This document shows positions 10,207-18,224 of a stretch of DNA of 45,501 nt, one piece after another. Source of the DNA: an uncultured Verrucomicrobiota bacterium (GTDB taxonomy: Bacteria > Verrucomicrobiota > Kiritimatiellia > Kiritimatiellales > Tichowtungiaceae); the NCBI GenBank assembly GCA_903831085.1, contig CAIKWE010000002.1:1-45501 (forward strand), in the 5' to 3' direction. Below the pieces are notes generated by a model. The model saw nothing but the letters and a program-made list of their open reading frames with translations, did not search any database and had not been told where the DNA came from. Made by a program: the position numbers and the translations under genes. The number at the start of each line of letters is the position of its first letter. Position 1 is the first letter of the stretch.

Positions 10207-10215
10207 GCGGCGAGG
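10195..10215 (+). other. Perfect hairpin with the gltD stop codon in its loop
   Basis: CCTCGCCGC (10195-10203), TAA, GCGGCGAGG (10207-10215): a 9-bp perfect stem with the stop codon as the 3-base loop. No T-run follows on either strand, so it is not a canonical intrinsic terminator. It may protect the 3' end of the glt mRNA or slow ribosome release. Confidence 0.6.
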
Positions 10216-10217
10216 AA

Positions 10218-10259
10218 AAAGGCCTTAGGCTATAGGCCTTGGGCTTTAGGTTTCTGGAC
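10218..10259. repeat. Degenerate heptamer tract 3
   Basis: Six 7-base units: AAAGGCC, TTAGGCT, ATAGGCC, TTGGGCT, TTAGGTT, TCTGGAC. The first five fit the NN-RGNYY pattern closely and the last is degenerate. It follows the gltD stop-codon hairpin directly. With tract 4 it brackets the DUF3883 and AAA/DUF4143 genes. Confidence 0.75.
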
Positions 10260-10272
10260 ACTGGAAGAAATG

Positions 10273-10289
10273 TTTCCAATGTTTGGAAA
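10273..10289. repeat. Dispersed palindrome TTTCCAA-TGT-TTGGAAA
   Basis: A perfect 7-bp-arm palindrome with a 3-base spacer, in the gap after gltD. It is the reference copy of a family found about 14 times in the window. Confidence 0.85.
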
Positions 10290-10429
10290 AGTCACGCAGA
10301 TGCGACGACCCCGGCAAAACGGGAAACTGCTCGGGCTCTTGCCTTTTAGATTTTCGTTGTCCCTTTCTGGTGAAAAGCGGTAGCGTCCTGAACATATCAA
10401 AAACTAGCCGACTCCGGAATATTCACCCC

Positions 10430-11188
10430 ATGAGCAAACATGAAAATTATGACGTCCTGAATCTTTTTGGTTACGGATTGGCAAAATTTAATCGCCAGTT
10501 CATAACGGCAATGGGGTTCTCTTCTAAAACAGCGCTCTATAATCTTCTGGTTTCCTGTGGTGTAGCCGAAACGCCTTCAGTTGTGAAAAACCGCCAAGAT
10601 CTGTTTGACCCTTTCTTTGACAACGGACGGCGCGGGTGGTGGCAAAAAGGTGATGCTTACATTCACCGCAAGCTCTACATTGATTCTCTTTTCGGCACCT
10701 TGGATGCGGCGGCGTACGCAAACGTGGTGAAACTTCAACTGAATCAGGGCTTCGGAGCTGGCTTGGCCGCAGAAGCGTCTATTTCCCCGATTTTAAAAAG
10801 CCGCTTTAAACAGCTCCAGCAAACCGGACTTGAGGCCGAAGAATATTTCGTTTCCCACTATCAGACGCTTTCTCGTTTTGAATCCGGCTCCTTGGAAGAT
10901 GCCCGACTACTTGGAGATGGTTATGACTTTCAAGTCACCGTTAAAACCAGTTATTTCCTCGCGGAAATAAAAGGAGTCCGAGGCGTGGCGGGCGGAATTC
11001 GTATGACGGAAAAGGAATACCATACCGCCCTCGAATACAAAGACCTCTATGCCCTGATTGTAATCAGTAATTTAAGCGACGCCCCAAAAATGACGTTTAT
11101 CGAAAACCCCGCAAACCAGCTTCGCTTCTCGGATAAAACCGTGACTTCTTTGCAAACGACGTATCATCTCCCGTCGAAACGATGGTAA
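10430..11188 (+). CDS. DUF3883-like (PD-(D/E)XK-type) protein
   Basis: The product is 252 residues from the ATG at 10430 (MSKHENYD). An earlier in-frame start at 10283 would add a Cys/Arg-rich leader that does not look like protein and runs through the palindrome, so I reject it. The C-terminal half matches the DUF3883 ('NO VEIN C-terminal') layout: GDGYDFQVT, then FLAEIKGVRG, then IRMTEKEYHTALEYKDLYALIVI. The D...ExK (GYD...AEIKG) arrangement is that of the PD-(D/E)XK nuclease fold, and such domains are common in restriction and defence genes. The N-terminal half (LFGYGLAKFN..., LFDPFFDNGRRGWWQKGDAYIHRK) is unfamiliar to me. No helicase or methylase is next to it. Function unproven; a DNA-cleaving or DNA-binding accessory role is inference. 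Confidence 0.6.
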   Translation: MSKHENYDVLNLFGYGLAKFNRQFITAMGFSSKTALYNLLVSCGVAETPSVVKNRQDLFDPFFDNGRRGWWQKGDAYIHRKLYIDSLFGTLDAAAYANVVKLQLNQGFGAGLAAEASISPILKSRFKQLQQTGLEAEEYFVSHYQTLSRFESGSLEDARLLGDGYDFQVTVKTSYFLAEIKGVRGVAGGIRMTEKEYHTALEYKDLYALIVISNLSDAPKMTFIENPANQLRFSDKTVTSLQTTYHLPSKRW

Positions 11189-11254
11189 AGGCCCGCCATC
11201 CTCCCCTGTCGAAAGGGTCGATTTCGTAATCCGGTACTCTTCCAAATGCCAGAA

Positions 11255-11274
11255 ACGCGGTGAGGGCACCGCGT
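11255..11274. repeat. Perfect hairpin ACGCGGTG-AGGG-CACCGCGT
   Basis: An 8-bp perfect stem with a 4-base loop in the 270-base gap before the ATPase gene. It resembles REP-like hairpins such as the one at 39786. The same gap holds CGGAAC-CTTTCT-GTTCCG at about 11381-11398. No gene is seen in this gap. Confidence 0.5.
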
Positions 11275-11291
11275 CTACGTTTCCGATAATC

Positions 11292-11323
11292 GGAACCTTT
11301 GTGCCCTCTGCGCCCTTTTGCGG
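11292..11323. repeat. Nonamer tract, copy A, upstream of the ATPase
   Basis: GGAAC followed by three near-identical 9-base units: CTTTGTGCC, CTCTGCGCC, CTTTTGCGG. A related block is at 12690-12742 downstream of the same gene, so the AAA/DUF4143 gene is flanked by direct repeats. Confidence 0.55.
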
Positions 11324-11458
11324 CTGAACTTTTGCCCCTTCGTTTTCCTTCGTGCCCTTCTGTGAAAATCGTCCAAGGTTCGGAACCTTTCTGTTCCGGC
11401 CGAATTACTCCCACATATTGTCCTTGCTTTTTGAAAGCTACACTTTCAATATGCCGCC

Positions 11459-12610
11459 ATGAAAAGAATTCAGCGGACAGCCCTGTTGGATAAGATAACC
11501 GGCTTATTAAGCCGCCATAGAAGTGTGGCGCTGCTCGGGCCGCGCCAGTGCGGAAAAACCACACTGGCCCGGCAAGTGGCGTCCGCAAACTCCGGAACCA
11601 CCTATTTGGATCTGGAAAACCCGATTGATTTGGCCCGGCTGTCCGATCCGATGCTGGCGCTGAACCCGTTGCAAGGGCTGATTGTGCTGGATGAAGTTCA
11701 GCGTCGCCCAGATCTGATGCCGGTCCTGCGCGTTCTGCTGGATCGTGATCCGCTTCCCGCAAAGTTTCTTCTGCTCGGAAGTGCCTCCCCGGAAATTATT
11801 CGCGGCACCTCTGAGTCGCTGGCGGGGCGGGTAGCCTTTGTCGATATGCACGGGTTTACCCTGCAGGAAACCGGGGTTCAAAAAATGAAACAGCTCTGGA
11901 CGCGGGGCGGCTTCCCTCTTTCGTTTTCCGCTCCTACAGAGCAGGACAGTCTGCAATGGCGGACCGATTTTATCCGCACCTTTGTTGAGCGGGATTTGCC
12001 GATGATGGGGCACTCTCCGGTTCCTGAAACAATGCGGCGGTTCCTGACCATGCTGGCGCACTATCACGGACAAACATGGAACGGATCGGAAATCGCCCGT
12101 TCACTGCAAGTGACGCATCCGACTACACGGCATTATGTGGATTTGCTGACCGGCTCGTTTCTGGTGCGTCAGCTTCCGCCCTGGTTTGAAAATGCAGGCA
12201 AGCGGGTGGTTAAATCTCCAAAAGTCTATCTCCGCGACAGCGGATTGCTCCATGCTTTGCTCGGGCTGGATTCGTTTCCCGATCTAGAAGGACATCCTAA
12301 GCTGGGAGCTTCGTGGGAGGGATTTGCTCTGGAAAACCTGCTCTCGGTTTTAAATGAACGGTACGCCTATTTCTGGGCAACGCGTAGCGGTGCCGAGCTG
12401 GATTTATTTTATATGAAAGGAGCCGTACGGATGGGAATCGAATTTAAATATACCAGCTCCCCCGCGGTGACTAAATCGATGCGCATTGCGTTCGATGACC
12501 TCAAGCTGAACCATCTCTACGTGGTACACCCCGGCGACACCCGTTTTCCGCTCGCCGCCAATATCACGGCGATCGGCCTGTTTGAACTGATGGAGCTTCT
12601 GAGCGAGTGA
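11459..12610 (+). CDS. AAA_14 ATPase with C-terminal DUF4143
   Basis: This 383-residue protein belongs to the widespread 'ATP-binding protein, AAA_14/DUF4143' family. The Walker A is LLGPRQCGKTTLARQ (about residues 25-39). The Walker B is GLIVLDEVQRRPDL (about 78-91), followed by a sensor-like FLLLGSAS and the family FTLQETGV region. The DUF4143 half includes ERDLP, a winged-helix-like EIARSLQVTHPTTRHYVDLL, and the C-terminal nuclease-fold-like ASWEGFALENLL...ATRSGAELDLFY...GIEFKY. The cellular role of the family is not established; links to toxin-antitoxin or mobile DNA have been suggested. The gene is flanked by nonamer repeats and lies inside heptamer tracts 3 and 4. I see no ribosome site of note before the ATG. 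Confidence 0.85.
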   Translation: MKRIQRTALLDKITGLLSRHRSVALLGPRQCGKTTLARQVASANSGTTYLDLENPIDLARLSDPMLALNPLQGLIVLDEVQRRPDLMPVLRVLLDRDPLPAKFLLLGSASPEIIRGTSESLAGRVAFVDMHGFTLQETGVQKMKQLWTRGGFPLSFSAPTEQDSLQWRTDFIRTFVERDLPMMGHSPVPETMRRFLTMLAHYHGQTWNGSEIARSLQVTHPTTRHYVDLLTGSFLVRQLPPWFENAGKRVVKSPKVYLRDSGLLHALLGLDSFPDLEGHPKLGASWEGFALENLLSVLNERYAYFWATRSGAELDLFYMKGAVRMGIEFKYTSSPAVTKSMRIAFDDLKLNHLYVVHPGDTRFPLAANITAIGLFELMELLSE

Positions 12611-12647
12611 CAAACCGAGACCATCTATTGTTTAGTCATTTTGCCAC

Positions 12648-12693
12648 TTCCAATGTCCGGAACTTCTCGTCCTGATTTTTCCAATGTTTGGAA
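12648..12693. repeat. Pair of dispersed palindromes, centres 31 bp apart
   Basis: TTCCAA-TGT-CCGGAA (12648-12662, degenerate right arm) and TTTCCAA-TGT-TTGGAA (12678-12693). The two centres are 31 bp apart, about three helical turns. They lie downstream of the ATPase gene. Confidence 0.75.
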
Positions 12694-12742
12694 CCTTTGC
12701 GTTCTCTGCGTTCCACGCCTCTGGTGTGGCGAGCTTTTGCGG
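12690..12742. repeat. Nonamer tract, copy B, downstream of the ATPase
   Basis: It starts GGAAC-CTTTGCGTT-CTCTGCGTT and ends TTTTGCGG, as in copy A, but a 20-odd-base hairpin (CCACGCC-TCT-GGTGTGG, one G-T pair) is inserted between. It follows directly on a dispersed palindrome. Confidence 0.5.
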
Positions 12743-12751
12743 TTACCCCAA

Positions 12752-12786
12752 AACCTAAAGCCTATAGTCTACAGTCTAAGGCCTAC
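12752..12786. repeat. Degenerate heptamer tract 4 (overlaps a stop codon)
   Basis: Five 7-base units: AACCTAA, AGCCTAT, AGTCTAC, AGTCTAA, GGCCTAC. The last four fit RGNCY-NN. It overlaps the minus-strand stop codon (12783-12785) of the PPDK-like gene, as tract 2 overlaps the S23 stop. Confidence 0.75.
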
Positions 12787-15380
12787 TTAAGATAACAAAC
12801 GACTTTTTGATCCACCGCGCTGGCCCAGAGGTTGATGCTGCTGCCGTCAGGAAGGTCCTTCGTTTCAATGACGTGCACGGCATCGGCCCATTTCGTGGCG
12901 GAAGGAACGAGATCCAGCAGCCGGTTACGTCCCTTCAGAAAGAATTCTTCGTTGAGGAAGTTATTGCCCTGTTTCGGGAAGAGCGCGAGATAGAGCATAT
13001 TGTTTTCGACCAGCTCGTTGAGGAAGTGCGTGCCGAGCGATACGTCGGGCACGAGGTGTTCGTGCATGGCGACAATTTCGCACAGGACATTCACGCGGTT
13101 GATGTCGTTGAAGCTGACGGGAACTCCAAGCTCCGGACTGCTGGTTCCCCACCGTCCGGGGCCGAGCAGCATGACGGTGCTGTCCGGCGTCGCAGTGCGG
13201 TTAATTTCGCCGATCAAGCGGGAGACAGCGTAGCGCTCCTGCAACGGAAGTTTTCCGTAGAGCGCGGGAACCACATAAATCAGGCGATCCACCGGAATCA
13301 AACGGCTCTGCCCGACGACCGCGCCACGCGCTTCGATGATGCGGCTGGCTTCCGGCACTTTAATCTCCGGCAGTTTAACGGAGCCAAGACCCTGCACCTG
13401 GAGCGGGCGGCATTGGACAAGATTGATGCGGTAATTTTTTTCGTCCACAAAGTTCATGGTGAATTCGATATCGACCGGATAGTCGTAGGCTTCCTGCAGG
13501 ATACTGAGGATGTTGCGCATGTCCCGCACGAAGGAGGTCTCTTTGAGCAGTTTGTCGAAGGTGAGCATCCGGCGCTCGACCCGCCGTCCATCGGGCAGGT
13601 TAACGCCGGCGGCGGCGGCGAACATATCCAGCGGCAGATCTTCCGGCGGCGTTTTGATGAGCTCGTTGAACAGTTCGGAGACGGGCTGGTTCGATTCGAG
13701 GTCGAGACAGTCAACGCGGCGCTGGGTGTATTGCATCGTCGCTTCGAAGTTTCCTTCCGGACGTTTGTCCGGCGCGTTGAGCGCGACGATGCGGGTGTGG
13801 TCGTCGTCCGAGCGATCCACGGCGCGCGTGCCGAGTCCGAAGACCAGACGCATGACACCGGCTTCCGGATCAATGTCCGGACTCCACGCGTAGGGATTGA
13901 AGGAAAAGGCGACGCCTGCCGCCTGCGGATAAAAGTGGTGTCCATACGAAGCGCCGGAAACCCGCATGACCAGCAACGCCATCTGTTCGTCTTTGTCGAG
14001 TGCGCCGCGATGAGCGCGGTAGTTGAGCGCCCGCTCACTCATCGAGCTGGCGTAAATGGTTTTCACGGCGGCGAGCAGATCCTGTCGGCGGCGTTCGCGC
14101 GGCCCCTGGTTGGCGCAGAAGACGCTGTCATATTTTCCGGCGTAGGAATTGCCGTAGTTGTCTTCGAGCAGTGAGGACGAGCGGACAATGAACGGCGACG
14201 GGCCGAAGTAGTCGAGCATTTCGTCGAACTGCTGAAGAATGTAGTCGGGGAAATCGCCGCGGATGATCATGTGGCGGGCTTCTTCGGCGCCTTCGAGAAA
14301 GCGTTCGGGATCGCGCTGGTTCTGGCGCACTTTCCAGATGCCGTTGCGCACGAGGAAGGTGTAGAACGCGTCAGAGCCGATGTAAAAGGAGTCATGCTCT
14401 TCGAGCAGGTTGACGTAGCGCGGATCGGCGCGCTTGAGGATGGCGCGGGCCAGCAGCATCCCGACGGTTTTACCGCCGATCAGTCCGGTGCCGATCATGC
14501 GCTTGCGCACGTCGAGAATATCTTCGAGCGTCAGGTTGCGGGCGATCAGCCGCTGCATCCCCTCGTCACGCGAGATGATCATCCGCGAGAGCTGTTCGTA
14601 GAGAATTTTTCCACGCTCTGGAATGTCAGGGCGGTACGTTCCGGCCTTGATCATTTCGCGGGCCCGGACAAACGTCGTCTCCCAGAAATCGCCGCTGCTG
14701 TCGGCGCTCAGTCCCGACCAGCGGGCCGAGGTGAGAATTTCAGAAATCACATTACTGGAGCTGACGGCGTGGAAAGTGTCGTCCTCCTTGCGCCATTCGT
14801 GAAGCATGTTGATGGTCGGCGAGTGGCGGTGCTGCACCTTCATCGGCCGCAGATAGATGCGGCCTTTGTGTGAATAGACATCGAGAAACAACTGCGTCGT
14901 GCGGCTGATCGGGCCGATGGCGTGCTGGGTGTGATAGTTGCGGAACAGCGCGAAATAGGTCACGGTTTCGAGGTCGAAGAGATAGGGACAGGTCAGCATA
15001 AAAAAGTTGCCGAGCATCTGGTCGGAATACCAGTCGACCGCCAGACACGACAGACAGTCGAACACATAGAAGGCGCCCTTCCCGACCCGGCGGATGACAT
15101 CGTGGATGCTGGCGATGAAAGCTTCAAAACCGATCTGTGGATCGAGCTCGTGCACTTCCGTCGCCATGAAAGCCGGCAACAGCGGAGCGTGGCGCGCGAA
15201 ACGGAAATAGATCAGCACCCGCCCGTTATCCTGCGCCGCCTGAGCAAACGGCAGAACAAACGCCTGATATTCGGCGATGTCATCCACCTGCCAGACGATA
15301 TTGTCGCCCGCCAGCACACCGCGGATGGTGTGGTCGAGATCCGGAATCCCTGTGCTCAGTGCCGTGCTGAAAGGTTTCAT
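12783..15380 (-). CDS. Orphan PEP/pyruvate-binding (PPDK_N) ATP-grasp protein
   Basis: The product has 865 residues. Residues 1-200 resemble a KaiC/GvpD-type RecA fold (STGIPDLDHTIRGVLAGDNIVW), but the Walker A lysine motif GKT/S is absent, so this domain looks degenerate. From about 290 a PPDK_N ATP-grasp domain follows: GTGLIGGKTVGMLLA, PFIVRSSSLLEDNYGNSYAG, VMRVSGASYG and VDIEFTMN. The C-terminus has a conserved GPGRWGTSSPELGVPVSF...LGTHFLNELVE block. The phosphohistidine swivel domain (TSHAA) and the PEP/pyruvate TIM barrel of true PPDK or PEP synthase are missing, so it cannot be either enzyme alone. GGAGA lies upstream of the ATG at 15380. It is on the same strand as gdhA, but an intrinsic terminator separates them. 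Substrate unknown. Confidence 0.8.
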   Translation of the reverse strand: MKPFSTALSTGIPDLDHTIRGVLAGDNIVWQVDDIAEYQAFVLPFAQAAQDNGRVLIYFRFARHAPLLPAFMATEVHELDPQIGFEAFIASIHDVIRRVGKGAFYVFDCLSCLAVDWYSDQMLGNFFMLTCPYLFDLETVTYFALFRNYHTQHAIGPISRTTQLFLDVYSHKGRIYLRPMKVQHRHSPTINMLHEWRKEDDTFHAVSSSNVISEILTSARWSGLSADSSGDFWETTFVRAREMIKAGTYRPDIPERGKILYEQLSRMIISRDEGMQRLIARNLTLEDILDVRKRMIGTGLIGGKTVGMLLARAILKRADPRYVNLLEEHDSFYIGSDAFYTFLVRNGIWKVRQNQRDPERFLEGAEEARHMIIRGDFPDYILQQFDEMLDYFGPSPFIVRSSSLLEDNYGNSYAGKYDSVFCANQGPRERRRQDLLAAVKTIYASSMSERALNYRAHRGALDKDEQMALLVMRVSGASYGHHFYPQAAGVAFSFNPYAWSPDIDPEAGVMRLVFGLGTRAVDRSDDDHTRIVALNAPDKRPEGNFEATMQYTQRRVDCLDLESNQPVSELFNELIKTPPEDLPLDMFAAAAGVNLPDGRRVERRMLTFDKLLKETSFVRDMRNILSILQEAYDYPVDIEFTMNFVDEKNYRINLVQCRPLQVQGLGSVKLPEIKVPEASRIIEARGAVVGQSRLIPVDRLIYVVPALYGKLPLQERYAVSRLIGEINRTATPDSTVMLLGPGRWGTSSPELGVPVSFNDINRVNVLCEIVAMHEHLVPDVSLGTHFLNELVENNMLYLALFPKQGNNFLNEEFFLKGRNRLLDLVPSATKWADAVHVIETKDLPDGSSINLWASAVDQKVVCYLK

Positions 15381-15416
15381 GAACGTCTCCTTCTGACGCG
15401 TTCCGTTCTCTCATTT

Positions 15417-15433
15417 TTTCCGATACTTGGAAA
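15417..15433. repeat. Dispersed palindrome, variant TTTCCGA-TAC-TTGGAAA
   Basis: One arm mismatch relative to the consensus. It lies between the PPDK-like start and the gdhA terminator, followed by an octamer-like run (TTCCAATG, TTCCATCA, TTCCAAAC) at 15442-15465. Confidence 0.7.
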
Positions 15434-15464
15434 ACCCAATATTCCAATGTTCCATCATTCCAAA

Positions 15465-15486
15465 CAAAAAGGGGGCCGAAGCCCCC
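15465..15486 (-). terminator. Intrinsic terminator of gdhA
   Basis: On the minus strand GGGGGC-TTCG-GCCCCC is followed by TTTTTG: a 6-bp G/C stem closed by a stable UUCG tetraloop and a T-run. It lies 27 bases past the gdhA stop and insulates the PPDK-like gene downstream. Confidence 0.9.
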
Positions 15487-15512
15487 TTTCGTGTAATGCA
15501 ATGTCGCGGGGC

Positions 15513-16886
<1,374 letters not shown>

Positions 16887-16887
16887 C

Positions 16888-16911
16888 TATACGGCATCAT
16901 TGCGTCGTATA
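16888..16911. promoter_or_regulatory. NrpR-type operator candidate, box 1 (imperfect)
   Basis: TATACGGCA-TCAT-TGCGTCGTATA: the same left half as box 2, with two extra bases in the right half. It lies 35 bases before the gdhA start, where it would overlap the core promoter of gdhA. Confidence 0.6.
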
Positions 16912-16995
16912 AATTCTGTAACAACTGCCCCATTTCATCGAAAAACCATCGCCGGTCAACGATTATTTTTCTATTCAAAGTTGCCTTTAAAAATC

Positions 16996-17017
16996 TATAC
17001 GGCATTATTGCCGTATA
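16996..17017. promoter_or_regulatory. NrpR-type operator candidate, box 2 (perfect palindrome)
   Basis: TATACGGCA (16996-17004), TTAT, TGCCGTATA (17009-17017): a perfect 9-bp-arm inverted repeat with a 4-base spacer, between gdhA and the nrpR-like gene. Archaeal NrpR operators are also inverted repeats of similar size (GGAA-N6-TTCC type), though with different bases. A third half-site, TATACGGC, is at 17082-17089, 45 bases before the nrpR start. Confidence 0.7.
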
Positions 17018-17134
17018 AGTTTAATCACCATCGCAGGAAGCCCCGTGATTCAGCAAAATGCGGCGCCGCACGATGTCAGCTTATACGGCGGATTTTTAGA
17101 CGAACTTTTTTTGACCGAAGAAGGAGAAAAACCG

Positions 17135-18148
17135 ATGAATACCCGGAACGACAAAGCCCGCGCGGCAGTTTTGCGCGCACTGAGTGAACTCGACGGACCC
17201 GCCGGCGCGGCGCGCATTGCCGAGCGGTTGCCCGGCATGGGCGTCCAGCTTCAGCCGCGCACCATCCGTCTGTATTTAACTGAACTCGACCGCGATGGAC
17301 TGACCACGCTGAGCAGTCGGCGAAAAGGCCGCGTCATCACCGAACAGGGTCGCGCCGAACTGGAACGTTCCGACGTCGTTGCTAAAGTCGGCTTTGTCCG
17401 CGGACGGATTGATACGATGGGCTACCGGATGACGTTCCGCTGCGACCCCGGAACCGGCACGGTCATTTCCAACTTTGCGCTGGTTCCGTCGCGCGACCTA
17501 TCGCAGGTCTTCGCCGAAATTAAACCGGTTTTCACCCGTAACCTGAGCATGGGAAACCGGCTCTGTCTGGTGCGGGCAAATGAAGTCCTGTCCGGAAATT
17601 CTATTCCGGGCGGATATGCAGCGCTGGGAACTTTCTGCAGTGTCTCTGTCAACGGCGTCCTGATGTCGGAAGGAATTCCCGTCACTTCGCGCTACGGCGG
17701 ACTGATTGAAATGCGGCAGGGACGTCCAGTACGCTTCGTCGAACTGATGGAATACTCGGGTGTGACGGTTGACCCGCTCGAAACATTCATCCGCGCCGGC
17801 ATGACCAATGTGCGTGAAAGCGCGCGCAGCGGCAACGGCGTGATCACCGCCAGCTTCCGCGAAATTCCATCCGTGGCGCTCGACGATGCGCGCCGTGTAT
17901 TCGACCGGCTACAACGCGCCGGTATGGGCGGCATCCTGATGATCGGCCGCCCCGGCCAACCGCTGCTGGACATTCCGGTGGCCGAGGGGCGCACCGGATT
18001 TATTGTCGTCGGCGGGCTTAATCCGATGGCGGCGGTGGTCGAAGCGGGAATTCCCTGCGAACTGAAATCGCTCTCCGGCCTCGAAGAATTCAACCGGTTC
18101 AGGACGCTCGATGAAACCTTCCGGCGCTACATGGACGCGCTGAGATAA
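17135..18148 (+). CDS. NrpR-type nitrogen repressor (winged helix + one DUF128 domain)
   Basis: The product is 337 residues from ATG 17135, chosen because AAGGAG at 17121-17126 sits 8 bases upstream; an in-frame GTG at 17045 would run through box 3. Residues 1-75 form the NrpR winged helix (ARAAVLRALSEL..., QPRTIRLYLTELDRDGL, GRVITEQGRAEL). The rest is a single NrpR regulatory domain (DUF128): VGFVRGRIDTMGY, SGNSIPGGYAALGTFCSVSVNGVL, GNGVITASFREIPS, FIVVGGLNPMAAVVEAGI. In methanogens NrpR represses nitrogen genes and is released by 2-oxoglutarate; one or two DUF128 domains occur. Position beside gdhA, with repeated palindromes in between, supports the same job here and autoregulation. Confidence 0.88.
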   Translation: MNTRNDKARAAVLRALSELDGPAGAARIAERLPGMGVQLQPRTIRLYLTELDRDGLTTLSSRRKGRVITEQGRAELERSDVVAKVGFVRGRIDTMGYRMTFRCDPGTGTVISNFALVPSRDLSQVFAEIKPVFTRNLSMGNRLCLVRANEVLSGNSIPGGYAALGTFCSVSVNGVLMSEGIPVTSRYGGLIEMRQGRPVRFVELMEYSGVTVDPLETFIRAGMTNVRESARSGNGVITASFREIPSVALDDARRVFDRLQRAGMGGILMIGRPGQPLLDIPVAEGRTGFIVVGGLNPMAAVVEAGIPCELKSLSGLEEFNRFRTLDETFRRYMDALR

Positions 18149-18166
18149 GAGTGCGGTGAGCCGGAG

Positions 18167-18182
18167 TTTCCAATGTTTGGAA
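18167..18182. repeat. Dispersed palindrome TTTCCAA-TGT-TTGGAA
   Basis: Lies 19 bases after the nrpR-like stop and 43 bases before the permease start. One copy, no partner within 40 bp. Confidence 0.85.
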
Positions 18183-18224
18183 CTTTTTGCCAAGCCAGAT
18201 GGCTGTTATAGAATCGTTGCGGAT

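Noticed and set aside
10283..10429. Longer N-terminus for the DUF3883-like protein
   Set aside because: The extra 49 residues start inside the dispersed palindrome, are Cys/Arg-rich without family match, and the ATG at 10430 begins a normal protein start.
12783..15380. Annotation as pyruvate phosphate dikinase or PEP synthase
   Set aside because: The phosphohistidine domain and the PEP/pyruvate barrel are both absent, so the enzyme name would be wrong despite the PPDK_N domain.
18156..18224. Longer N-terminus for the permease
   Set aside because: The extra 23 residues are encoded by the palindrome region; the ATG at 18225 leads directly into a membrane protein start.
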